This document shows, piece after piece, positions 50,361 to 64,000 of a stretch of 64,000 nt of DNA. The notes below the pieces were generated by a model. That model ran no database searches and was not told where the DNA came from. It saw only the letters and a list, made by a program, of their open reading frames with translations. The translations under genes and the position numbers were made by a program. The first letter of the stretch is position 1; every line of letters starts with the position of its first letter. The DNA comes from Todiramphus chloris collaris (lineage: Eukaryota; Chordata; Aves; Coraciiformes; Alcedinidae): contig JANVCC010000018.1 of NCBI GenBank assembly GCA_025345505.1, forward strand, positions 36,097,191-36,161,190, given 5' to 3'.

Positions 50361-52917
50361 ATGGCCGGCAAGGTAGAAGAATGCCTGGAGCTCCAGCTGC
50401 TGGAAATGGAAATGCTCCTTACAATGTATCCCAAAAAAGGTGAAATAAATTTGGATGAGGATGCCATGCCCAGCGTGCAGCGCTACCTGAAAAACACGAG
50501 TGGAGCTCTGCCCCCACAGCTCGAATTTTCAATCGCTGTTGATGTAGGGGAGGCAAAGGTGAGAAATTCCACGTACTGGGTTCATGTGTGTTGGTTTTTT
50601 TTTTTCATCCCAGTGCAGACACTTAAAAACCACACCCAAAAAAGGGGGGGAATTTTCTCAAATTTTAATTTACTGTTTCAAAATTCAACAATAAAAGCTT
50701 TTTTTTTTTTTTTTTTTTAGTTATTTATTTGAGCATAACTTAAATTTGAGCAAGAAAGACTAGTAGAATCACTAATAGGAATGGACAACTGACATCAGCA
50801 GCACGCTGTGTCCACAAGAGCTTAGCTAGGGCTGTATTTAGATGAAGTTGTTTACTGGTTTACAAAGAATTGTGCTTTACACATTTCCATCATGGGACTA
50901 CATTTGTTGGACTTTACGTTATTCTACAAAACCATCCTATTATTTCTCCCACCTTTTCCCACATTCATTGATCTGTATTTGAAATAACACTAATGTAAAA
51001 AGAGTCCTGAATGGCAGACTACTACTAAGAAGAGTCATACACACACTTAACCAAAACCAGCCTATGAACTGCAGTACAAACCCCAAAACTTAGAATATAA
51101 GGAGTACCAATAGTTTATCAAATTGAAGAAGAGGTTACGTATGACAAGTAAGTCACGTAAATGCTTCTGTAAAGAACATAGCCATTAGTATAGGTCTGAG
51201 TATGTCATAATGCAATGATTGGAATTTGAAAACCGACCAACTCAACCTGGAAGTATGTACATTTTCCTACAAATAAGGATAATTAAACATTAGAACAATT
51301 TACCAGGTAATGAGGTGGCCTCATGATTATTTGGAAACATAGGAAACATAGGATGCATAGGTAAAATGCATCCTTCCACCAGCCTTCAGAAAGAAGTTTT
51401 ATGAACTGTGTGGGGAGGGCTTGTGCAGGAAGAATTTTTTTTCTGTGGCAATCTGCCACAGAATCTGTCAAGGAATTTGGAAAGATAATTATTTCATGAT
51501 TCGCTTCTCTCTACAGGATTAACCATCTGATTGTATACTGTAGTGAAAGTCCCCTAATGGTATATGAGAGTATCAAGCACTGAGGACACGTGAATCCTGT
51601 CCTGCTCTTGGACCAGAGGCAGGGTTCAATTTTCAAAGAACATGAGATGCTCCACTTTAAGACACTGTAGGAATAATCGAGATAAATTCAACAGCCTGTG
51701 GTTTGTAGGAGATCAGGCAAAATAATCTAGAGGTTTCCCCATTTGAAAATGCACATAAATCTTTTTATCCCCTATAATCCTGAGAATGCTTCCTCTTAAT
51801 ACTTGCTTAAAATAATAATAATGCATAGAGTCATAGAATGGTTTGGGTTGGAAGGGACCTTAAAGATCATCTAGTTCCAACTCCCTTGCCACATACCTCT
51901 ATATACAATATATGGTAGTTTATCACTGTAGGAACACTGAGCACATACTGAGAAGATGCAATAGAAATATCCCCAGAGGGCAACTGTACCTTCTTTCAAG
52001 CCACAGCATGATTTCTGCAAACAGCAGAAGACAACATTAGATATGTTGTGAAAGTTCCAGCATGGTGCAACAAAAGGAAAAGAGCGGACAAAAGGAAAGC
52101 AGAAGAAATAATTCTGGTCTTTAGGACGTTGTAATCTTAAATTACATCTCATAATTAACCTTTGATGGGGAAAAAGGAGTCTAGCGTGTCTTTCAGTAGC
52201 TGCAGAATTTATTTTCTCTCTCCATTTTCTGTCTTCAAGGTAAAAGTGGAATTGCAGGTAAGGCTGCCTCACATGTATCCTCACGTAGCTCCTCAGCTTT
52301 TTGCAAGATCAGATGCACTGCACAGGCAGCAGCAGTCGCAGCTCAACACCGGCCTCGCTTCTCACATCAGCTCTTTGGATTCAGGTGAAATGTGTATCTA
52401 TGAAGCTGTGCAATGGGTGAAAGACAACAGCCTGCCTTACCTGGAAAACAGTAAGATCTCTTCGGAAAGTGCTTCAAAAGAAGTTGTAGTTAAAGAAACG
52501 TTGCATCGCATGTGGATTTACAGCCATCATATATATAGGCAGGAATTGAGGAAAAAGATTTTTGACTCTGCAAAGAAGTTAAATCTTACTGGCTTCTGCC
52601 TAACAGGGAAACCTGGTGTCATTTGTGTGGAGGGACTCCAAGAAAACTGTGAAGAGTTCTGGCATGTTATTAGGTATCCCAACTGGAAGCATATTTCATG
52701 CAAGCATGTGGAGAATATAGAAACGGAGGGCAGCATTGATAATCTTCGTCTCTTTTCTGCATTTGAAGACCTACAGTTTCAGGCACATGGTGATTATGGC
52801 CTGAGGAATGACTATCACATGGATCTTGGCCAGTTCCTAGAATTTCTGAAACAACATCAAAGTGGACACATCTTTCAGATTTTATTTGGTGTCAAAGGCA
52901 AGCTTTCAGACAAATAA
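50361..52917 (+). CDS. RWDD2A: RWDD2A, RWD domain-containing protein 2A, complete
   Basis: Two coding exons: 50361-50558 (exon from the acceptor at 50337) and 52240-52917 (stop TAA 52915-52917). Together they give 291 aa, against 292 in human. The N-terminal half is an RWD domain ([18 protein letters not shown] near the start; [19 protein letters not shown]). The C-terminal half is the RWDD2-type DUF1115 region ([65 protein letters not shown]). RWD domains usually mediate protein-protein contacts, but the role of this protein is not well established. The start is the ATG of [10 protein letters not shown]. The donor GTGAGA at 50559 and the acceptor TTCAAG at 52239 join in phase 0. It is divergent from PGM3 and convergent with ME1. 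Confidence 0.96.
50559..52239 (+). other. RWDD2A intron between coding exons
   Basis: 1.7 kb, with a T-run at 50700-50719 and a short CR1 tail at about 51825-51892. Nothing else is recognised. Confidence 0.7.
51825..51892 (-). mobile_element. CR1 3'-end fragment
   Basis: About 70 bp: reverse-oriented CR1 tail with CATAGAGTCATAGAATGG and TTGGAAGGGACCTTAAAGAT on the + strand. It is heavily 5' truncated. Confidence 0.88.
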
Positions 52918-55900
52918 AAGAAACTATATAAGGAGTTCTGATTTTGGACGGCAAAAGATGTCACTAACATTGAAATATTGTGATTTATATCTACTGTGAA
53001 AAGGGAAACTCTTACTTGGTCTGTTTAGCTTACATATTTTTACCATTCTATCCTCTCTCTATATATAGTACTGCTTAATCAGTTAACCAATAAGCAGTTA
53101 TAATCTATACAATGATTTAGATAAGGATTCAGCAAAGCTATCTAAGCAAATCATACATACACATGCACACAAAGAAATATTTATATACAGGTATAGAGGT
53201 TAACCTGTGATTAAGACATTTCCCTTTCTGCAGATTATAGTAAATTTTGGTGTGATCCTTAGAATTTTCCCAAATCCAAATACCATGAGTTACTCACATC
53301 TCCCTTTGTCGGTGTATTGCAAGTGGATGCTCTTGCCTTTCGTCAGCCTTTACCAGCAGACAGTCAGTCTGGCCCAAGAGGCATCCTGGCTCAGGGGGAG
53401 ATACTGAGACACAGCCCACTGTGATCCTGGAGAGCTCTAAGGGGCCCCATTTAGGACAGGTATTTACAGAGTCAGAGGATGATCAGCTTTGGTCAATACT
53501 TTTTCGTTGTGGCCACAATTCTTGTCAAGCCATCTTGGCACTCTTCAAAGTGGACTACAATCCAGGCAGGAGGGGTTGCAAGTATATTTCCCAAGAATCA
53601 CGTGTTTCAGGTGCAGTTTTAGGGAGTGACCGATAGTTCCAGCTCCCTGTACTTGCACCCAGGATGAGAAGGTACCAGACTGCTTCAGCTCACTGCCTCA
53701 TGATTAAGAATCAGCAAATACCAAGTTGTTCCAGCCCACTGCATATTGTAATTAAAACAAGCACACAATGGCTGGTGCCAACATCACAGCGCGGTTCAAA
53801 AAAGGCAAGGAGGGTGTCTGCACCACCACACCTACACAAATTGCAATGCCAACACCACCATTTTTAAAAGCCTTTTCCCATCATCTCACTACAGTGTGGT
53901 TGTGTTAATAATAATTTGTCAGCTGCTCAATTTATGGCATTTTATATTTGCATTGTTAGGCCAAGCACCTTGGAAATGAAAATGTGTAAGATGAGACAAT
54001 GTTTAGTATTTCCTCTGGTTTTCCCCTACATTACATAAGAAAATACATTTAAAATATAGAAAAATAATAAAAAAAACCCTCTATAATATAAAAACACATA
54101 TAACTTTATCAATCATTTCTATGTCAGATCAGTACTGAGAGACAATTTTCCAGCATCTTGTAACAGGAAAGGATATTAATGGCTCATTAGGCAGCACTTT
54201 CCTACAGGGTAGTGTGCTGTGTGTATTTAGATAGTGAATTGCAATTCCTCCTTCCAACTTGTAATGGATTATCATATTTAAATGTCATCAGTATAATATG
54301 TAGATGAAGAATGCTACTGAAAAGTCCCCAGTAGCTGTGCCTTAAAGAACCACCAGCTTACCACCTTCCACTTTTTCACTGAGCACCAATACAAAAATTG
54401 ATACTAAGCAATAAAAACAGTCTTACTGTTGAGCTGTAGAGGTTCGGCTGCTTAAATCTACAAACCAGGCCATTTTGACAGCAGCTGTTTGTAGACTGTT
54501 TTACTGTATGTTCAGCTGATGACTACAAAAGTAACAGATACTATTTTGTTTCAAATAAACCACAAGGAAGCGTTAATTCTTTTATCATAACAGAAATACA
54601 TTGAAATACACATGATGGCAGTATTTCTGATAGCTCAGAATGGGGATTAACATCCTTTCCTCACTGTGGTAAACATACTGTTTGAATGACCATTTGGCTC
54701 AAAGCATCGTAAGGCAAAATATGTTTACAGGTTCCCATTATTCAAGGAAAAGAGTGAATCCAGGACCTGCAGTCTGCAGCCATGGCAGAGCTGAGGAGCT
54801 GTACAAATTAAGTTAAGTCTTGGTTTTGTAGAGATAATCTCTGTTAAAGTACATTTTGTTTCCAGAGCTGTCCAGAAAATACATTACATTTTACTTGAGA
54901 GTGGTCGTTCTGTAACAAATAATAATTCTTTGGGGGTTTCTTAGATCATTGATGTATGACTGAAGATTCCACGAGATCATGACTCAAAAACAATATAACA
55001 ATTTGTGTTCAGTCCTATTGGGAAGTTGCCAAATGAGAAGCTTTCAAACTGGTTTAGAAATAGACGGATATATAGAAATATCCATGAAATTTCAACAGAA
55101 GGAGATGGGAAAGACAACACTGGCATAAGTCAGAAAGTCTCTGCAGCAGGATGGTCAATGATTTGAAGTTGGAGCTGTCTAAAGTGCTTTTTTTTTCTGA
55201 GCAGAAACTTTGTTCACTTTTTCTCAAAGAGGAAACCACTGATAGTACAATATAATCATGTGTCCTCCTAAAGAAGACCACAGACTCATGACTTTCATTT
55301 CTGGAAATGCTAGTTATGAATCCAGAATGATGCAGGTCACAAACAGTGTCCTTGGATGCTTCCAGGGACAGAGGGAACCACCTCTTTGTAGAAGGACTCC
55401 CAGCTATCACTTTTCATAACTGATTAATAGATGAGAGAGGATAAAATGAAATAAGAATGTATCTTTAGCTGAAGTTGGTGTATAGATGAACATATTCAGC
55501 ATGCTGAATTAGCAATGAAGTTGTAAAAACTTTTTAAACCAGGTCATTCAAATAGTAGTAAATGAGAGAAATAATCAGTAAATATCAAATAATTAATAAA
55601 ATACATTTGCTCTCCCTATAATGACGGACTTTCTTCCCCATAATAATTATTCATTTAGTAGACCTCAGCCAGGTGATTTGGGAGTTTATTACAAAGAATA
55701 ATACTTTATCACATATGAAGTGTGTTTAAAAGTACATTGGCATCAAATACTAAAGGAATTCATTAGGTTTAATATAAAACCCCACATAACTACCACTAGA
55801 CGGATAGCTGACCTTTGTAAAAAAATACTTAGTCAGAAAGAAGTCTGTTCATAAGATTTTGATACTCCCTTTTTGTCAAGGAGTCCAAGCACTTCCATGA

Positions 55901-56560
55901 ACTATAGGTCAAACAATTGCAATGTGTCAGCACAGTAATTATCTTAGTGGGGGCATGAAATCATTGACCATTTACAGGACTTGAACTTACCTAAGTATCG
56001 TTAAAATATCCCAACTAGGTGTGAACAAAAGGTTCTGCATGTTCAGTCCTTGTCAGAAAATTTTCACTACTCCACACACGAGTGACCAATAAGGCTCTCC
56101 CTTGGAGAAAAATATTCTAACCTTACTGTTGTTTAAAGTTTGTTTGTTTTAAATACTAGAATGACAGCTTATGCAAATTACATCGTGACCTGAAACAGAC
56201 TGGAGTCATCATATGCATTTCTCAGTTTTCCACGGTACTGTTGGTCTGCTTAAGTTCTCTCGTGATAAAACCGCACATTTCGATAACAAAAAGATTCGTC
56301 AAACTGTAGCGTAGGATATCTCAGTTAAAACAACAGTCAAAATAACCAAACAACACAAATAGATTTCTCAGATTCATTTTTATTTTCTCGTGTATAATTA
56401 CTCTGATTTCTCGATCTGAGTTTCTAACCAAGTATTACAATTTAGAAAAAGTTTTCTGCATCTTAAAAAATTAGCTATTCTCAGGCTTTCTAGGCAGAAA
56501 TGTTCTGAATATTTTGATGCTTTTAAACTGCTGCTGGTTTGTTCATTCTTCTTGAAATAT
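52918..56560. other. Intergenic region and 3' UTRs between RWDD2A and ME1
   Basis: The genes converge across 3.6 kb. AATAAA occurs overlapping the RWDD2A stop (52913-52918) and further on at 54067-54072, so the UTR end is uncertain. On the minus strand an AATAAA (reverse complement of 56378-56383) lies about 180 bp past the ME1 stop. I see no other gene, RNA or repeat family. Confidence 0.6.
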
Positions 56561-58906
56561 TTACAGTTTCACTTTCATGGCTTCTTCAGGCCAGGTATAG
56601 GAGTCAGCCACAAAGCTGTTATAATCAGTACTGTAAACCTGAGAGCGAATGAAGGCTTCTAGGTCCTTGGGCTGAGGATAGGTGGAGGCAGTGTTATTCC
56701 TGTAGGCTTCCTCTGCGATCTAGAAAGAGGCATTAAAATCCCAATTGGTGCTGATAAACTATTCAAGTACATTTAACAGGATTTTAAAGTAGGAATGAGT
56801 TCAAAATCAAGGTAAGATTTGATCCTCTCTGATGCTGATGGCCTCCTATGTTCACCCTGGATCTGGGCTAGGATGCAGCAAATAGAACTAGGAACAGGAT
56901 GATTTTAAGTGAGCCTGACTGCTGCTACTTTTGAGCAGGATTATGTGTCTTTGCAGTTACAAATACAGTGCTCCTCCTCACCCAGTACTATGTTAGCTTT
57001 TGTTATGCAGTGGTGGATAAAATATTGCACAAACCCCAACCACTGAGATACAATTTCTGCTTTTCCACCATCAGCTTGCCCTGGTTTACCATCTCCCTCA
57101 AAGCACTGTTAAGAAGAAAGTGTGATTTGTTCAAAGCCTCCACGCTCCCTGAATATTAGAGAAATTTATTATTTGCCATAGTTTGGTAATATATTAAGGG
57201 AAAATTCAACAAGGAAATATTAGTCTTACGGAGCGCACAGGTTTAACTCTAGTGATGCTTAGGGAAAATGGGAATATTTACTCGTTTTTTTCCTCACCCA
57301 GACCATGAATCAGTTATGCATCACAAGTATAACTGCAACAAAAATGAAGTTTAAAAGGGGTTGGTGTCCACTCGACACATCAAAGTAGCGTCTCGGGTCT
57401 GAAGAACAGTTGTTTGAGAAACTGTATTGTTTGACTGGATGTTCATTTACGAAACAAAAGAAATGTGACAGTCTGGTTTTACACAGCAGCAGTCTTTGGA
57501 AAGATCTGCTCCAAACTCCATTTGGCAAACAGACAAATGCTGCTACTTTGAATAAAAGCAAGACAGTCTCCTTCCTGCTCTCCTTATCTCTCCCTTTAAA
57601 ACATACATGTTTCAGCTTGGTGAGAAGCCGAGACCCCAAGTTACCACAGCTAGCCCTCCTTTTTAGGATTCATCTGAAGCCCAACCTGATTTGACTGAGA
57701 AGAATTTGGGGTGTTTATGTAAGAGTTCATCTTCGGGTCTGTGTGCGTAATTATCATGGTTGAATGAGGTCTGAATTTATACCCCACGTTTGGTATTCCA
57801 AAAGACATTGATAGTATTCCTCCCCTGAAGAAGGCAGAGGCTATTGCTAGACCTCTTGGGCTCAATGAACAAGAACAGGTATTTGCAAGAATAAAGTCTC
57901 AACAGAGTTCAGGCAGAAAAAAAAAAAATCTGTTAACGTTTCCCCTTTTTTGTGTTTTATGTAACACACACAAGGAGAGCAGGAATTTCTCTGTGTTTCT
58001 GCCAAACACACAGGCGGTTTGATTTCGCCTGAGGAATCTAGGTAACATTGTCAGCTACAGAACAGAGTTATAACTGGCCTAAGAAGATGTGAACTGTGAC
58101 AGGAAGGATTTTTTTATTTTTTTTTAATACACAGAATGAGTGATGCTAGGGGAACTGTTTCATGCATCAGGGCTCCTTGTTATTCCTAATAAGGGAAATG
58201 ATTCACAGTAAAGTGACCAAGAGAGAAAACAATAATTGGAGGAAAAAAGGTCACAGGAGACCAGCAAGATAATCTCCTAAAATACTGAAAAAAACCCCCA
58301 ACAACCTGAAAAAGAGAACAAGGGAGGAACTGGGATAAATATTTTAAATTGAAATTTTAATTTGAAATATTTATTTGCAAGCTTCCTCCTCTTCAGAGCA
58401 ACCAAATTTCTTGGGAAACTGCAGGTTTAGGTCAGTTACTGAAAATCCATCTGCATCAGCTCTTTATTTGCCAGTAAAAAACAACCAATGGGACAACCCC
58501 CAACCCAAACCTGAGCCATAAAGAAAAAGCTTCCCTTGTAGTTAGTTATTTTGCTAGTCAGAGTAAAGATGGCAACAAAATGGAACAAAAAGGAATGAAA
58601 ATCTGGACACGGTGACATTTATTCTCTTGATGGGCAACATTTATGTTTATGAATATAAATTTCATTTTGAAACTGCTACTTCTCCAAGATTGATTGACAT
58701 AAACCGACTTCAGCTTGTGTGAAGATGTGTTAGTTGAGCAAATCAAATGCTCAGTTATGTAGAGAGTGTGGGAAGAAAAGAAGCCACAAAAGACAGGAAT
58801 GACTTACCCTCACAGCAATTTTCACTGACACATCCTGAATAGTAACTAACGGAGGGTACAGACGACCTTCCTGTAAATTCTCCTCTGAGACTTGCTGAGC
58901 TATTAC
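56561..58906 (-). CDS. ME1: ME1, cytosolic NADP-dependent malic enzyme, last two coding exons
   Basis: Malic enzyme oxidatively decarboxylates malate to pyruvate and CO2, producing NADPH for lipid synthesis in the cytosol. Two exons are visible: 58906-58808 (33 codons, VIAQQVSEENLQEGRLYPPL and on) and 56719-56561 (52 codons plus TAA). Both join in phase 0 with GT-AG sites. The end reads RSQVYSTDYNSF and finishes in WPEEAMKVKL, the malic-enzyme C-terminus. The gene symbol follows from this match and from ME1 being the expected neighbour. Catalytic and NADP-binding exons lie beyond the right edge. ME3 shares part of the C-terminal pattern, but synteny favours ME1. Confidence 0.92.
56720..58807 (-). 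other. Last ME1 intron
   Basis: 2.1 kb of AT-rich intron with short A and T runs near 57918 and 58115. No repeat family or other gene is recognised. Confidence 0.65.
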
Positions 58907-61900
58907 CTAGAAATAAAGCAGATAATATTTAACTTGAAATGCAGATGCAGTGGTAGCTTTATTAGACAGTGATCTAGTCTTAAGCAAACAAATGGTTCTG
59001 CTTTGGCAAATCACCTAGGCAGTGTTTTTTACAAACAGTCTTATCATTAGGTGTAGCTACACAAGAGCTAGAAATTTAGGGAGTTATACCCTGTTCTCAC
59101 TCAGACAATAAGACTTATTCAGGTCTTGAGTAAGTCCATGACACACATAAACTAACAAATAGTTATTGAGAGTTACAAATTGTAGTTGGGTCAAAGACTT
59201 CTAAAATGAAATCAGCACTTGTTATTCTGACATTTGTCAAGTCATCCTGTGCAGAGAACAGAGATGAACCCCTTAAGTGTAAAATTATGGGTGGCTGAGC
59301 AGGTTTGTTGTGTGTCCAGGTCACACATCTAGCTTGTAGGAGACCATAAAAGTAAGTATGGTCAACTTCAGAACAAAGTATAAAAATAAGATCATCCAAG
59401 GTCTTTTAAAGCCCTACAGTCAGATTTAGAAATAGAAGGTCTAATGTTATATTCCAGATTGCTGGGACAGAAAAAAACAGTGCTGCTAGAAAAAGACTGT
59501 CCACTCCACGTGAAGGGTGCAGTGGGTCAGTCATCTCAAATAGGTAAAGTAAGTAAAGAAGTGATTTTGCTCTTTGCTTGATTTTCCACCAGGCTGACGA
59601 AGGGAAACAAGGAATGATGCAGAAGTTCTGATGGCACATCTGAGAGGAGCGTCTCCTCGATGGCCTGAATATTTTCCTTGGTGTTCCTAGCAAGACTGGA
59701 AATGTTTTGTTGTCATCTCCAGCAATGAACAGATCAGGAAAGCATAGAAAGCTGGAGAAGTTGTTTTTTACTGTTTACTCATTGGTCACATGAAAAACCT
59801 TCTATTACCATGAGGTGTAAGGACATTCTCTGCAGAGGGAAGAGAGACACTGCTCACACTGTCTGCTTACGGACTGACTTCTTGAACTTCCTCTATTGTT
59901 GCAACAGATACCTTTTAAGAAGCAAAGGTTCCTGGGGCTGCCTTTGGGTCTAATGACATTTCTGCTATCATTAGTTAAAATTTTCTTGTCATTTGGGGAT
60001 CCGAGATACCCATTCTGGGTGATCCGGATAGGGATTTGCTGGGACTGCGAATCAGCTGACGCCAGTTTGTTAACCCATCTTCTACTCTGAAATCTCTTCA
60101 GTACACTTGAAAGTTTAATTTCTTTAACTGCCCACCATTGTACCTTCTGGGGACTTGCTAGGCAGAACCAAATCTAAGTACCTTCTAAGCAAACTAAGCA
60201 CAAAATTTATATATTAAAAATGTTACCATCATTAACATTCTCTACTACAATTATAAAATAAACATATATATTTAAAAGCATTAAAAGAGGTTTGCATCAG
60301 CAGAATCCAAATTTCAAATTTCTTTATCTGCCTTTGTGACAGAAAGAAAACTACTCTGGGGAGCAGATGTCACTTCCCCTGTGAACAGCTGGGAACACGT
60401 AACAGTCACAAGGAAAAGAGGTTCTTTGTACAGTGCAAGCTCATACTTCTTCGGTCCGTTACAGTTTATAAGCAGTTTCCATTGATATTTAGTACAGTAG
60501 GCTTGCTCCTGGAGTGAGTCCTTCCACTTATTTAATCCAAAAAGAAATGAGTTCCCTTCCATCCCAAGACCATGACACAGCGTGCATTAATGTGAAGTAT
60601 GTAGGGACACCAGGGAGATGCTCCAGAAGACCATTCTGATGCAAAATAGAAGGGCAATGTAGAGGCACCCTTAGGATTCCCATCAGGAGAAATAATACAT
60701 TTTTGTGCAATTACAGCTTAGATAACAAAGGGCTAGAACCAAATCACTGACTGATCTTGGAGTGCAGAGATACTACTGTGATGTGACCTGTAGGGGAAGG
60801 AAAACTGGTTTGAACAGTGTCTGCTGGAGCCACGTATGGCCCACCAAGAGGTTCTGAAAACATCAGGAAAGTCCAGGAAACACTGTGAAGTGAAACTGGT
60901 AATGTGTCCCAAAGAAATGCAAAAAAGTGCACTTCTGAGGGAACATACTAGGAAGAAAGTTGAAACGGTGCACAAACTACTTCCTACAGTTCCTGTTGCA
61001 CATGGGAAATAGGACCTTGTGTCTGTTGCTTGCAGACAATGGAAGCTGTGTCAGAAGAGATGCCTGCCTATCATCAATTCATCCTTTCTGGCAGAAGCAG
61101 GTAAATAGCTCGAATGAAAGAGCAAACAGTATTGTACCCCCAGCTTCAAAAAGAACAATGTTCTCTTCTGCAATCTACCCAGCATGCTGGTAGGTGTAGT
61201 AAATTTTGACACGTGGAGTGGAAATGTTAACAAGAGATCATACTCTCATTGAGTATAATGAGTAAAGAAAAATTACTGGTTTACATTTTAATCTGATATT
61301 GAGAAATACAGCAGAGATAAAAACCCTCTAGAGGGAGCTAAGTCTATATAAAATCTAGTTCTTGCTTTCTGTAAGAGGAACTAGGTTATTTAAAAATGAC
61401 ATAGAGCCCTTTGATAAAATAAGATGTGCAGGTGAAGGTGTAAAGAGGAGCTTACAACATGAGATTCCTGCTGCTAACAGTTTAATGGGGCTCTGCAGGC
61501 AAGGAAAAATCTGAAGAAATCAACAGCAAGCTGCCGTTAGTGTAACGTATCAGTGAAAAAAAAACAGGTTTAGGAGTAGAGCACTTTTGGTTTGTGACAG
61601 GATTGATAGAAAGTAAGCCACAAAACATTTGGGCAGCACTCAAAGTGGGAGAGCTAGCAAGCTAACTATATAGATGCTGTGGTATTCCTTCTGACACACT
61701 CCTGTAGCAGCATTAAAACCTATTCAAAGACACAGAAACAAGCATTTTCAAAGAGAGTGACACCTTCTTCATGTAGTCTCTGTTGAGAACATCAGTTCGG
61801 TGTCAGTGGAAAGAATCAACACTTGACATTATTAGGAAAATAAGAAGCGACACGACATGTAATTATATCAATGTACAAATCCACGATGTAACATTGCTTT

Positions 61901-64000
61901 GAACAGTGTACATTTCTGCTCCACTTACTTCAATCAAGAATGGCATAGAATCATGAGGGGTATAAAGAATAACAAGGATGATCAAAAGGGTATTTTTTTA
62001 TACAAGGAGACTAAAAATAATAAAATAGACTTGGGAGAAAAAAAAAGAGAAGACTGAATGAAAACACGAAAGACAACAAAATACAACTGAAGGTGAATAT
62101 TTCTCATGGCACTGTAGGAAGGAACAGCAGGAAATCATAAAAGGAGGGTTTGTTTTTCTCCAGACCTCATAATTAAATTGTGACACTAATTGCCAGAAGA
62201 TGTTCAAATGTATAAACATGTTTTAAAAGCCGCTCGGCTCATTTATGAAAAAGAAATCCATACAGGGGTAAAAATTCCAGCTCAGGAAGGCCATATAGTA
62301 CAGGCTGCCAGAAGCTGAGAAGCCATTTCAGCAGAAGGATCACTCTGTATATTTTCCTTATTTATCCTCTTTTCCTCAGCTTCTGCTACTGATTACTTTT
62401 ACAGGAGGACAACTGAGCTGTTTGGATCTTAGGTCCAACTCAGTATGGTTATTTTCATGTTTTAAATTTTAATTAATTCAAGGTTGTAACAGAGAAATTA
62501 GCCTTACTGCAGAACCCAAATGTAAGGCAGCCAAGACAGGACAAATGTCATAAAGCAAGTAGGGGCATCTTGGCTTTTAGAGGACATATTCTTTATAATG
62601 AAAGGATTTAATGGATTATTTCTGGAGTAACTTAACTGTAGGTCACACATGCCAAGGATATTTCATTAATTCATAACTGTCTGTCCCTTTTGTCGTGTTT
62701 GGTAGGACTTAGATGAATAGGTAATGTCCCTTGTCATCACAGAGCAACTGCCTTCAATTAAGAGGTATTACAACTTACAGTACCTTAGATTTATCATCTC
62801 ACATCAAAGTTACATTCTATTTTACTTGGCAGGAGGAAAAGAACACTGAAGGTAGAACTTGTTGTAGTTACAATAAGCTATTTGTGATTTTTATCAGATT
62901 TAATTGGAGAGGTGGCAAAGCAAGAAGACAGGATTTGCAGCCATGCAGCTTGGGCTGCTTATTTTTTACACTTTCTTTTTTTCAGGTAGGCTACTGCTAT
63001 AATCTGAGAAGGTCTCTCTTTCTAAAATGTATGGGTTTGGTGCTTTAAATTTTGCAGCATCTTGAGTCCTTCCATTTCACGTGGAGAACACTAACCACTA
63101 TTCTAAACCCCACATGAACCCATTTTCAATTTGTCCTTCCATTAAAAAAGCCAAGGAAGCAAAACAAAAAGCACTTTTGCCTTTGTTTTGTACTGTAATT
63201 CCAGCTAAGTGCCTGTGCAGCCCTCCAGGCCTTCACAGACCTGAAACCCAATAGTTGTCACCTTGCTCAGTAACTGGCTGCAGCTCATCCCAGCCCGTCA
63301 CACACTGCCTCTCACATGAGCAGGGAGACCAGATGTGACTGCTTGCAGCTCCTGCTGTAAGGCGAGTAGCTATCCATTGATCTTGCCACCAACAGAGACT
63401 TTCTACGCAAGAAAATACATTTTTACACGTCAAACTTTTCTAGGGATTTTACTAGGTGATGGCAATTATGCAGCAAAACACAGAGTTGAGAAAGAACTGC
63501 TACCTCAAGAGAAAATTAAAAAGCTTCCTTGCAATTTCTGATACCATTTTACTTCCCTGTTACATGTCTTTGTTGAAGTTTCTTCATTCAGAGCAGATTT
63601 TTTTCTGACTTTACAGTAGACTGCCAACTTGAAACATCATTCAATCCACTTACGTGTCACCTTTCATCCATCAGCACTCTATATATAGGGACCATTTCAC
63701 TCAAACCAAAATGAAGCAACTTCTAGAATGAAATAGGACAACTGTTTAACACAGCAGCTTAGATCAGCAAGCGAGGATCACTGTATCCAACTGAAATTAC
63801 AGGGAAAGATTGAAAGGGAGCATATAATTATCCAAAGACTTAAGAGATGGATCATTGCCCTCCTAAGATGGTTAAAGCCAGTGGAGACAGTCTGGGCCTT
63901 TTACTCATTTTAAAGATGGAAATAGTAAATATCTTTCTTATAGAGGCAAGCTGCTGGCAAACATTTTTAAAGGTCCCATAGTAAACACCTTAAAAAAAAA
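58907..64000 (-). other. Large ME1 intron running off the window
   Basis: More than 5 kb with no further malic-enzyme exon on the minus strand. No CR1, retroviral or RNA gene is recognisable. Long ME1 introns are usual in vertebrates. Confidence 0.65.

Noticed and set aside
58907-64000. Search for further ME1 exons or an additional gene on either strand
   Set aside because: No frame here resembles malic-enzyme sequence or has splice sites in a consistent phase; treated as intron.

Overview
The window is vertebrate nuclear DNA, almost certainly from a bird. It has intron-split genes with GT-AG sites, several truncated CR1 LINEs (the dominant avian repeat), and an endogenous retrovirus whose envelope and primer-binding site resemble those of avian alpharetroviruses. 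Gene order and orientation (DOP1A forward, PGM3 reverse, RWDD2A forward, ME1 reverse) match the known vertebrate synteny block (human 6q14). The species cannot be named from the sequence alone.

Positions 1-37.4 kb hold the 3' two thirds of DOP1A on the + strand: 23 coding exons, with about 1,689 codons that join in phase. The 5' part lies outside the window. The intron between its exons at 17436-17585 and 26742-26803 holds a minus-strand CR1 into which a 7.9-kb provirus has inserted in antisense (18530-26435, 6-bp target duplication CCACCC). The provirus has two 413-bp LTRs, a tRNA-Trp-type primer site, an uninterrupted gag, a dUTPase-protease-RT-RNase H-integrase frame broken by one in-frame stop, and an alpharetrovirus-like env with one in-frame stop and one frameshift.

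Positions 37.4-49.1 kb hold PGM3 on the - strand, complete with 12 coding exons (540 aa) and convergent with DOP1A. A GC-rich CpG island (about 48.8-50.2 kb) separates PGM3 from RWDD2A on the + strand and is probably a shared bidirectional promoter. RWDD2A is complete (two coding exons, 291 aa, plus a probable non-coding first exon).

Positions 52.9-64 kb hold the RWDD2A/ME1 intergenic region, the last two coding exons of ME1 on the - strand (58906-58808 and 56719-56561), and a long ME1 intron that runs off the right edge.

The four host genes do not form one pathway. DOP1A acts in Golgi/endosome traffic, PGM3 in UDP-GlcNAc synthesis, ME1 in cytosolic NADPH production, and RWDD2A is poorly characterised. 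The least ordinary content is the provirus. It joins a betaretrovirus-like gag and dUTPase-protease to an alpharetrovirus-like env, and it uses one -1 frameshift to reach a single pro-pol frame.
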